Assembly: GCA_031257955.1 (NCBI GenBank)
Contig: JAIRNQ010000061.1
Coordinates: 1 to 9,434 of the forward strand
From: Deltaproteobacteria bacterium
Lineage (GTDB): Bacteria > Desulfobacterota > Desulfarculia > Adiutricales > Adiutricaceae
Reading direction: 5' to 3'
DNA length: 9,434 nt
Positions 4,459 through 9,434 of the stretch are shown one piece after another (the stretch's first letter is position 1; each line of letters opens with the position of its first letter). The notes beneath the pieces were generated by a model. The model worked only from the letters and a program-made list of their open reading frames with translations, searched no databases and was not told where the DNA came from. The position numbers were made by a program, and so were the translations under genes.

Positions 4459-5742
4459 TTACGGGCTTTGTTTATTCTTTCGGGCCAAGCTGGCCCGGTA
4501 ACCGTGCATGAGAATGGCCCCGGCGTTGGAGACGTTTAGGCTGTCGATTAGGGACGACTGGAGAGCCACGCCGACGGACATGTCAGAGTTGGCGGCCAGG
4601 ACATGGCTCATACCGTCCCCCTCGGAACCCAAGATCAACGCCGTCCGTTCGGGGTAATCAAAGTCCAGGGCGTCCGTCCGGGAACCGGCCTGGGCGGCCA
4701 CGGCCCAAAAGCCGCGTTTTTTGGCCTCCCCTATGGCCCGGGCCAAGTTGGCGACCTTGACCAGGGCAATGGCCTCGGTGCCCCCGGCCGAGGCCAGGCG
4801 GACGGCCGGGCTTAGGGGGGCCGAGCGATCCTTGGGGTAGACCACGCCCAGAGCCCCAAAGGCCGCCGCCGAGCGAATCAGGGCCCCGAAATTGTGCGGA
4901 TCCTCCAGGTGGTCCAGAAAAACAATCAGGGCCGGCTCGGTCGCTGGGACCAAATCGAAAAGTTCGGAAAGGCTGGGCTCCCTTTTGGCTTTGGCGGCCA
5001 GGGCCAAGCCTTGGTGTCGGCTACCCATGGCTTCCAGGGCCTCCCGCTTTACCAAAATGGGCTTAATCCCGTTTTGGCGGGCCAAGGCGACCAGATCGGC
5101 CAGTTGGGCCGTGGGGCGGCGGGACTCGGAGACAAAAAAGGCCAAGCAGTCTTCTGGTCGGGCGGTCAGGGCTGCCCTGACCGGATGATAGCCCAGGATA
5201 TGGACGGCCCCGGCGGGGGGTGGCGCAAGGGGCCGAGCGGTAGAGCTTTCAGGCTGGACGCCGCGGTGGCGCCCGGAGGGACTCCCGGGCGGGCTAGCCT
5301 TACGACTTCCCTGGGGGGGTTTCTTGGGCGGCTTGTGGGGTAGGCCCTCGCGGAAAGTTTGGCGGGGTTTTTTGGGGGCCTCCAGGGGAAAGGGCCCACC
5401 CGCGCCCCTGGCAAACTTATCGGGACGTCCCTTGGGAGTGCCCAGGTCCGGTCCTTTCTGGCCCGCCTTGGGGCCCAGCTTGGGGGCCGCCTTGGGTCCC
5501 AGCTTGGGGGCCGCCTTGGGGCCCAGCTTGGGGGCCGCTTTGGGGGTCACCTTGGGGGCCAGCTTGGAGCCCAGCTTGGGGGGCACCTTGGGTGCAGCTT
5601 TGGGGCCCACTTTGGGGGGCACCTTGGGTGCAGCTTTGGGGCCCGCTTTGGGGGACACCTTGGGGGCATTCTTGGGTGAGCCTTTAGTTTGGGCCTCTTT
5701 GGGAGGTTTGGGGGGCTTGGGAGGGCGTTGGGAGGCGCTCAT
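4459..5742 (-). CDS. rlmB: SpoU/TrmH-family 2'-O-methyltransferase RlmB with long basic N-terminal extension
   Basis: 427 residues. The C-terminal ~250 residues form a complete TrmH-family enzyme: substrate-binding domain from HILGYHPVRAAL (181-192), then the knotted SAM-binding domain with motif 1 DPHNFGALIRSA (281-292, with the family Asn284 and Arg290), motif 2 LGSEGDGM (371-378) and motif 3 SLNVSNAGAI (401-410). RlmB methylates the ribose of G2251 in 23S rRNA using S-adenosylmethionine; the exact target here is inferred, since TrmH relatives with other targets look similar. Residues 1-178 are an extra segment of Lys, Pro, Ala, Gly and Arg, including 19 xxPK repeats (21-96). E. coli RlmB, at about 243 residues, corresponds to the C-terminal part alone. 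The start ATG 5742 has a G-rich stretch (GGGGG) 6-7 bases upstream. It begins 45 bp after remA and is probably cotranscribed with it. Confidence 0.93.
   Translation of the reverse strand: MSASQRPPKPPKPPKEAQTKGSPKNAPKVSPKAGPKAAPKVPPKVGPKAAPKVPPKLGSKLAPKVTPKAAPKLGPKAAPKLGPKAAPKLGPKAGQKGPDLGTPKGRPDKFARGAGGPFPLEAPKKPRQTFREGLPHKPPKKPPQGSRKASPPGSPSGRHRGVQPESSTARPLAPPPAGAVHILGYHPVRAALTARPEDCLAFFVSESRRPTAQLADLVALARQNGIKPILVKREALEAMGSRHQGLALAAKAKREPSLSELFDLVPATEPALIVFLDHLEDPHNFGALIRSAAAFGALGVVYPKDRSAPLSPAVRLASAGGTEAIALVKVANLARAIGEAKKRGFWAVAAQAGSRTDALDFDYPERTALILGSEGDGMSHVLAANSDMSVGVALQSSLIDSLNVSNAGAILMHGYRASLARKNKQSP
5455..5682 (-). repeat. 12-bp tandem repeat encoding 19 xxPK units in RlmB
   Basis: In-frame repeat of period 12 bases (four residues), 19 units, coding residues 21-96 of RlmB. 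The third and fourth residues of each unit are Pro-Lys, except SK and QK in two units. The first two vary among AG, AA, VP, VG, LG, LA, VT and others. Longer 24-bp units (AAPKLGPK) are nearly identical at the DNA level, showing recent expansion by slippage or unequal crossing-over. Confidence 0.9.
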
Positions 5743-5787
5743 GGCCGGCCCCCATTCGTCCAGGTCTCGGCCATCGCCAAAGCCGCG

Positions 5788-6654
5788 CTATTGATCGTCT
5801 TCGTCATCTTCGTCCCCGTCATCGTACAAGTAATCATCATCGTCGTCGTCGTCTTCGTCGTCGTCGGAATAATTGGGCCGCCAGTAACCTTCGTCATAGT
5901 CATCGTCGCCGTCCTCTTGGCCGTCGCCATCGTCTTCATCACCATCGTCGCCATTATCTAAATCATTTTCGTTTATGCCGATTGTCTCATCGTCATCATC
6001 AACTTCGTAGTATTCCCCGTCTTCGTCATAATCGTGGTTAGACACGTCGTCAAGATCGTCGCGATTGCGGTCGGATACCGATTCCCCGCGGTACGTGAAA
6101 TCGTCTTCAAGGTCATCGTCGGCGTGGCGGGCCCCACCGGCCTTGGATCGGTCGGGGGATCTTTTGGTGGGCGAGGTTTTGGTCGGGGCGGAGGGTTTAG
6201 TCGGGGCGGATGATTTGGGAGGGGCTTTGGCGGCGGCCTTGGCCGTTTCCTTGGCGGTCGCCTTGGGTTCCGCCTTGGCCAGCACTTTGGCCCGGCGTTT
6301 TTTGGGGGCGGACCCGCTATCCTCGGACGGCAAGGCGGCTAGGTCAGGGCCCAGGCCCGGTTCGGCCAGTTCGTCCAGGATAGGGTTACCCACCCGGCCG
6401 TGAAAGGCTAGGCTGGCTTGGCTAAAGCGCTGGGCCAGGGTTTTTACCTCGATGGCGGTAACGATAACGTGGTTGGAGGAGGTGACGATCATCGAACGGG
6501 CCCGATGCCCAGCGCTGGCGTCAATCAAGAGGCCCGATCGTTTGGCTTCGTCGCGAAGCCTTTTGGAGGGGACGGAGTTGGGATTGACGATGGCCACGAT
6601 TCGCTCGGCGCTGACCAAGTTGTTGTAACCGACGTTGATTAGTATGCCTAGCAT
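5788..6654 (-). CDS. remA: RemA/DUF370-like DNA-binding protein with basic linker and Asp-rich tail
   Basis: 288 residues. Residues 1-86 are a full RemA (DUF370) domain: ILINVGYNNLVSAERIVAIV, then PSKRLRDEAKRSGLLIDAS and VIVTAIEVKTLAQRFS. Normal RemA is about 80-90 residues in total. B. subtilis RemA is an oligomeric DNA-binding activator of matrix and osmoprotection genes that binds repeated sites. Aligned without gaps, Arg18 and Arg51 are kept, but the position of B. subtilis Arg50 is His here. After a linker (87-115), residues 116-171 are rich in Lys, Ala, Pro, Ser and Thr, like histone-H1-type tails. Residues 178-288 are dominated by Asp and Glu, with an unbroken eight-Asp run near 267-274. 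The start ATG 6654 has TAGG about seven bases upstream. It lies 193 bp after yicC, a pairing common in Desulfobacterota and Firmicutes, and 45 bp before rlmB. The DNA-binding role is inferred from the family; the role of the tails is unknown. Confidence 0.9.
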   Translation of the reverse strand: MLGILINVGYNNLVSAERIVAIVNPNSVPSKRLRDEAKRSGLLIDASAGHRARSMIVTSSNHVIVTAIEVKTLAQRFSQASLAFHGRVGNPILDELAEPGLGPDLAALPSEDSGSAPKKRRAKVLAKAEPKATAKETAKAAAKAPPKSSAPTKPSAPTKTSPTKRSPDRSKAGGARHADDDLEDDFTYRGESVSDRNRDDLDDVSNHDYDEDGEYYEVDDDDETIGINENDLDNGDDGDEDDGDGQEDGDDDYDEGYWRPNYSDDDEDDDDDDDYLYDDGDEDDEDDQ

Positions 6655-6706
6655 TAAGAACCTATGGGGCTTGCCGCGATGGGGGCCGGAAGGAGGGCGA
6701 CTATGC

Positions 6707-6770
6707 GGACCCGACCGGGGAAGGGCCCGACCGTGGAAAGGCCCGACCGGGGAAAGGCCCGGCTGCGGAA
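6707..6770. repeat. 16-bp tandem direct repeat, four copies, upstream of remA
   Basis: Units at 6707-6722, 6723-6738, 6739-6754 and 6755-6770 follow the consensus (g/a)ggcccgaccggggaa. The first three differ by one or two bases each; the fourth is more diverged in its middle. The array is exactly head to tail and its near end lies 52 bp upstream of the remA start codon, in the yicC-remA gap. Its arrangement resembles operator arrays bound by ring-forming or cooperative regulators, but no promoter was recognised next to it. Confidence 0.8.
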
Positions 6771-6847
6771 TGGATTGTCAGGAGAAGCGGAGCGGTCGTG
6801 GCGCCAAGCTCCCGCGGGTCCGGGCGACCGGGAGAGCGGGAGGAGGG

Positions 6848-7735
6848 TCACTCGATGTTCATGCTCTGTTCGCGGATCTTTTCCAACTCGGCTTTGATAT
6901 TTACCACCAAATCGATGATGCTTTTGGCCTGGGACTTGGAGCCCATGGTGTTTACCTCGCGGCCCATTTCTTGGAGCAAGAACTCCAGGCGGCGGCCGAC
7001 CGGCTCGTCGGCGTATTCCAAGAGGCTTCTGAGGCCCAGGATGTGGCTGCCAAATCTGGTCAGCTCCTCGGTGATGTCCATCTTCTCGGCCATGATAACC
7101 GCTTCCTGGTAAAGGCGGTTGGGATCGAGAACGGTGTCGGCCAGTTCCTCCAGGCGGGCCTGGTAGCGTTTGGTGGCGGCGGTTGGGATGGATTCGGCCA
7201 GTTTCTTGAGTTCCTCGAGCCACTGGGACATGGATTCCAGGCGGCCCAGCAGATCCTCGCACAGTTGCCGGCCCTCGCTTTCGCGCATAGTTATCAGCTG
7301 GTCAACGGCTTTCTCGTTTAGGGCCAGAAGGCCTTCCAGGAGACGCTCGTTGTCTTTAGCGGCGTTTTCGGGGTTTTTGTCGACGGTCAAGACGTTGTAT
7401 CTAAGTATATGGTCAAGGGTGATGGGCTCTTCCAGGCCAAGCTCATTTTTTAGGGTGATAAGGTGGGAGTGGACCTCGCGGGCCGCCTCCAAGTTCAAGG
7501 CCAGCCGGCTGAGGGTTTTGGGGCCCTCCTCGATGGTGATCCATAGCTCGACCCGGCCTCGGTGAATGCGGCTGTTTATTTGTTTTTTTAGCGATTCTTC
7601 CAGCTGGCACATAAGGTGCGGGGAACGGACCACGAACTCTTTAAAGCGGTTGTTTAGGGTTTTAATCTCGAGACGGCAGTTATAACCACATATCTCACCC
7701 GAGGACGAGCCGAAGCCGGTCATGCTCCTAATCAT
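6848..7735 (-). CDS. yicC: YicC family endoribonuclease
   Basis: 295 residues, similar to the usual length (287 in E. coli). The N-terminal family signature MIRSMTGFG (1-9) is exact, followed by the LEIKTLNNRFKEF (22-34) and RGRVE (59-63) segments. The C-terminal DUF1732 region is strongly conserved: ITEELTRFGSHI, GRRLEFLLQEMGREVNTMGSKS and VNIKAELEKIREQSMNIE at the very end. The family usually has A rather than V in REANT. YicC proteins are ring-forming endoribonucleases; E. coli YicC has been linked to turnover of the small RNA RyhB together with PNPase, and B. subtilis YloC to mRNA processing. The start ATG 7735 has AAGG about eight bases upstream. Sits between the DUF4416 gene and remA on the same strand; the spacings allow but do not prove one operon. 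Confidence 0.95.
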   Translation of the reverse strand: MIRSMTGFGSSSGEICGYNCRLEIKTLNNRFKEFVVRSPHLMCQLEESLKKQINSRIHRGRVELWITIEEGPKTLSRLALNLEAAREVHSHLITLKNELGLEEPITLDHILRYNVLTVDKNPENAAKDNERLLEGLLALNEKAVDQLITMRESEGRQLCEDLLGRLESMSQWLEELKKLAESIPTAATKRYQARLEELADTVLDPNRLYQEAVIMAEKMDITEELTRFGSHILGLRSLLEYADEPVGRRLEFLLQEMGREVNTMGSKSQAKSIIDLVVNIKAELEKIREQSMNIE

Positions 7736-7799
7736 AAGAAAGCCTTAAGGTTAACCCAAGAGGTCTGGGCGGGAATCATTCATTTATGTAAAACCCCAA

Positions 7800-7817
7800 G
7801 GCCCGAGAAAACGGGCC
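7800..7817. other. hairpin in the leader of yicC
   Basis: GGCCCG (7800-7805) pairs with CGGGCC (7812-7817) around AGAAAA. On the minus strand it is followed by TTGGGGTTTT. It could be a weak second terminator after the DUF4416 gene or a structure in the yicC leader. Confidence 0.3.
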
Positions 7818-7877
7818 AAAGGGCATTGGGTGGGGGCATAGTCCCCGAAAGGCGAAGGCACTCCGTGTCCGGGCGCC

Positions 7878-7905
7878 AAAAGCCCCGGGGCTTTTGTTCC
7901 GGGGA
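7878..7905 (-). terminator. terminator after the DUF4416 gene
   Basis: AAAAGCCCCGGGGCTTTT (7878-7895) is a perfect palindrome able to form a seven-pair stem with a CCGG loop and a T4 end. On the minus strand an alternative stem uses CCCCGG (7905-7900) with CCGGGG. It lies 7 bases beyond the DUF4416 stop codon. Because the core is symmetric it would work in both directions, but only the minus strand carries a gene into it. It suggests yicC is at least partly transcribed separately. Confidence 0.6.
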
Positions 7906-7911
7906 CCAGCC

Positions 7912-8469
7912 TTAACTGGTGCGGGCTTCCAACTCGAGGAAAGATTTCTGGTAGCTCTGGCGCATGTCTGACAAAAGGTTGATTATTTCCGGCCTTTGGT
8001 AATCCCGGTAGGTCCAGGGCTGGGGCTCGAAGGTGCCGCGGTGGAAGTGGAGGGTCAGTTCCCCCCACAGCCCCCGGCCCAGGTAAAGCCGGTGGCCAGA
8101 AAACTTAACCGTGGAGAGGACCAGGCCGCCCGAAAAGATATAACCGGGATCGAGGTTGACCTGACGGCCGTTGGTCATGGCCATGTCTTCCTCAATGTCC
8201 ATGGCCAGTAATTTCAGATAGACCAGATGCTCCGGGAAGAGCAGATTGGAGAAGGACAAATAACGCTTAACCAGGTTTTCGCCCATTTCTTTGGTGTAAT
8301 AATCCGTCTCTTCCAGTGGGTAGTCCGGGCTCTGGAAGTCCACCGACCCTAGGTAGCCTTCCAGATATTCCCGCCTAAGCCTTTCGACCGCCTGATCCAG
8401 CAGTTTGGGGTCGGGGCCGAAGGCGGCCAAAAAAATCTTGACTAAAGGGGGCTCCTTAATCCTACTCAT
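7912..8469 (-). CDS. DUF4416 family protein
   Basis: 185 residues from ATG 8469. The frame extends four codons further to a TTG at 8481, but GGGT six bases before the ATG and the usual N-terminus of the family (MSRIKEPPLVKIFLAAF) favour the ATG. The match to DUF4416 runs over the whole length: VKIFLAAFGPDPKLLDQAVE, then YPLEETDYYTKEMGENLVKR, NLDPGYIFSGGLVLSTVKFS, HRLYLGRGLWGELTLHFHRG and a final FEPQPWTYRDYQRPEI segment. The family is frequent in Desulfobacterota and has sometimes been labelled a GTP-binding protein, but no P-loop is visible here and its activity is unknown. It is soluble, with no signal peptide. Its position directly upstream of yicC and remA is the only hint to its role. 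It has its own terminator. Confidence 0.9.
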   Translation of the reverse strand: MSRIKEPPLVKIFLAAFGPDPKLLDQAVERLRREYLEGYLGSVDFQSPDYPLEETDYYTKEMGENLVKRYLSFSNLLFPEHLVYLKLLAMDIEEDMAMTNGRQVNLDPGYIFSGGLVLSTVKFSGHRLYLGRGLWGELTLHFHRGTFEPQPWTYRDYQRPEIINLLSDMRQSYQKSFLELEARTS

Positions 8470-8848
8470 ATGCTTACCCAATACCTATATTGACCCAAAA
8501 GTCATCTAATTTTTGTACAATTAATCGCCGATTTTTGTTGAATGATTTATCGCCTAGATTCACTTAGCCCAAAAAACACCGGTAAAACGATCGAAGCGGG
8601 TTCACCACAAGAAAAATACAGTTTTTCGCGCCAATAATCAAGTGGCTAGGCCAGCTAAGACCTTTGGGCGGATCGGGAGGGCCTTGGGGAAGGCTGGCCA
8701 TGGCTAGGATTGTGGCCAAGTTAATGGACATAGTCGTGGTCATGGTTGGGGCGGGTGAAGGAAATGGCTCGGTTGGGTATTGGCGAGGCCGACCGGCCAA
8801 ATTTAGGGGTGAGGCTTTTGGGGCGGCCCGCCTAAGCCGGTCAACGGC
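8470..8848. other. intergenic gap without a supported gene
   Basis: AT-rich from 8482 to about 8640, as expected for a promoter region of the DUF4416 gene, but no -35/-10 pair with good spacing stands out. The rest is GC-rich with repeated TGGCTAGG words (8643 and 8701). Open frames on both strands (8564-8800 minus, 8664-8852 plus) have no family resemblance or convincing start. A six-pair hairpin AAGCCG/CGGCTT (8834-8850) overlaps the stop codon of the exoribonuclease gene, with no T tract. Confidence 0.4.
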
Positions 8849-9434
8849 TTAAGCGGGGGAGAGGAACTCGAACTTCCAAAGGTCCTCGCTGTCGTCGGGG
8901 AGGGCCGGAACCGGGTTGGCGGCGGTAAGTTTGACGAGGACGTCGGTGCCGGGTTGGATTTCGGTGGGGATGTTGTTTAGCTCAATTTCGATCATAAAAT
9001 CGGTCACGCAGATTCGGGCCCGGCGTCCGCGGCGATCGTATACCAAGCCGACAAAAGTCTCGCCAACCTTACGTTTGAGGTACCAGGCCAGCCAATAGCG
9101 TTGGCGGTCGTTTTGCATTTTTCTTATGGCCCTTTGGGTGACCTCGGCCGGTATGGCCAAGTTCATCATCTCCTGATGGGCGTAGACCGGTTCCAGGCCG
9201 GCGGCTTGGGCCCGGAGCTGCCTGGCCACCAGAAGATCCAGGTAACGGCGCATGGGCGAGGTGAAGGTGGTGTAGGGCATGATCCCCAAGCCGTAATGGG
9301 GCGAGGGTTCCAGGGCGACCCCGACCCGGCCCGTTTGCCGGCGCATGGCCAAGCCCACGGCCAGTTTGACCCGGGCCTCCATCCGTCTCGGTGGCGTCCA
9401 GCTGATAGGCCGACTTTGGGACTGGTAGCGAAAG
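8849..9434 (-). CDS. RNB-family exoribonuclease (RNase II/R), 3' part
   Basis: The C-terminal 194 residues; the start and most of the protein lie beyond the right edge. The frame is open to the last base of the window. The first visible residues (FRYQSQSRP) fit the YRxQ segment of the RNB catalytic domain. The hallmark near its end, YGLGIMPYTTFTSPMRRYLD (64-83), is then followed by LLVARQL. The residues after that form a helical stretch and a beta-rich C-terminal S1-like domain (about 125-190: VGETFVGLVYDRRG...RICVTDFMIEIELN...GTDVLVKL). RNB enzymes degrade RNA 3' to 5' hydrolytically. The metal-binding aspartates are encoded outside the window and cannot be checked. The tail ends FEFLSPA without the Lys-rich extension of E. 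coli RNase R, so RNase II versus RNase R cannot be decided. The ORF's internal ATG at 9382 is not the real start. Confidence 0.92.
   Translation of the reverse strand, partial: FRYQSQSRPISWTPPRRMEARVKLAVGLAMRRQTGRVGVALEPSPHYGLGIMPYTTFTSPMRRYLDLLVARQLRAQAAGLEPVYAHQEMMNLAIPAEVTQRAIRKMQNDRQRYWLAWYLKRKVGETFVGLVYDRRGRRARICVTDFMIEIELNNIPTEIQPGTDVLVKLTAANPVPALPDDSEDLWKFEFLSPA

Noticed and set aside
5324..5794. 156-codon plus-strand frame rich in LGAALGPSLG repeats
   Set aside because: It is the antisense shadow of the xxPK repeat in rlmB; the minus frame has all methyltransferase motifs.
6654..7262. 202-codon minus-strand frame overlapping yicC
   Set aside because: Out-of-frame shadow of yicC, Pro/Arg/Gly-rich without family resemblance.
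8834..8850. Hairpin AAGCCG/CGGCTT as a terminator of the exoribonuclease gene
   Set aside because: It overlaps the stop codon and is not followed by a T tract on the minus strand.
8564..8852. Short frames on both strands between DUF4416 and the exoribonuclease
   Set aside because: Low-complexity products, no start signals, no recognisable family.

Overview
This is a bacterial window whose right two thirds resemble the Desulfobacterota (former Deltaproteobacteria). That reading rests on a DUF4416 protein next to yicC and a remA/DUF370 gene, and is an inference from gene order and family distribution, not a taxonomic proof. The genes are fairly GC-rich, with very frequent GGCC/CCAA words. The left third is gene-poor, with alternating AT-rich and repeat-rich GC blocks, and looks like accessory or decaying DNA.

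Layout. 1-86 (-): 5' end of a membrane protein running off the left edge. 155-470 (-): a small reading frame apparently broken by a frameshift. 488-928 (-): a two-helix DUF3592 membrane protein. 929-2940: no convincing protein gene. This stretch holds a ~113-bp direct repeat in two copies 353 bp apart (1361 and 1714), a 59-bp unit repeated between them, a compact minus-strand transcription unit that looks like a small RNA (promoter 2367-2395, terminator 2288-2327), an AT-rich stretch, and a 42-bp GC-rich tandem repeat (2774-2884). 2944-4261 (+): a good sigma-70-type promoter, a Bax-inhibitor-1 family membrane protein with a Gln/Gly/Tyr-rich N-terminus, a strong terminator, then a 71-aa two-helix membrane protein with a TTG start.

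4459-9434 (-): a run of RNA-metabolism genes. In transcription order (right to left) they are an RNB-family exoribonuclease (3' part only), a DUF4416 protein, the endoribonuclease-family protein YicC, a RemA-like DNA-binding protein and the 2'-O-methyltransferase RlmB. RemA and RlmB are 45 bp apart and probably cotranscribed; the other gaps are 170-380 bp.

The most unusual features are in remA and rlmB. The RemA core (~86 aa, a complete RemA by itself) carries a Lys/Ala/Pro-rich segment and then a ~110-aa extremely Asp-rich tail. The adjacent RlmB carries a ~178-aa strongly basic N-terminal extension containing 19 four-residue xxPK repeats. Two neighbouring cotranscribed genes have thus gained long low-complexity extensions of opposite charge. 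A four-copy 16-bp direct repeat lies 52 bp upstream of remA and could be an autoregulatory RemA binding array. The other candidate of note is the ~73-nt RNA, with a perfect TTGACA -35, an anti-Shine-Dalgarno-like CACCUC stretch and a very strong terminator. All functional statements come from reading the sequence; nothing was searched or folded by computer.
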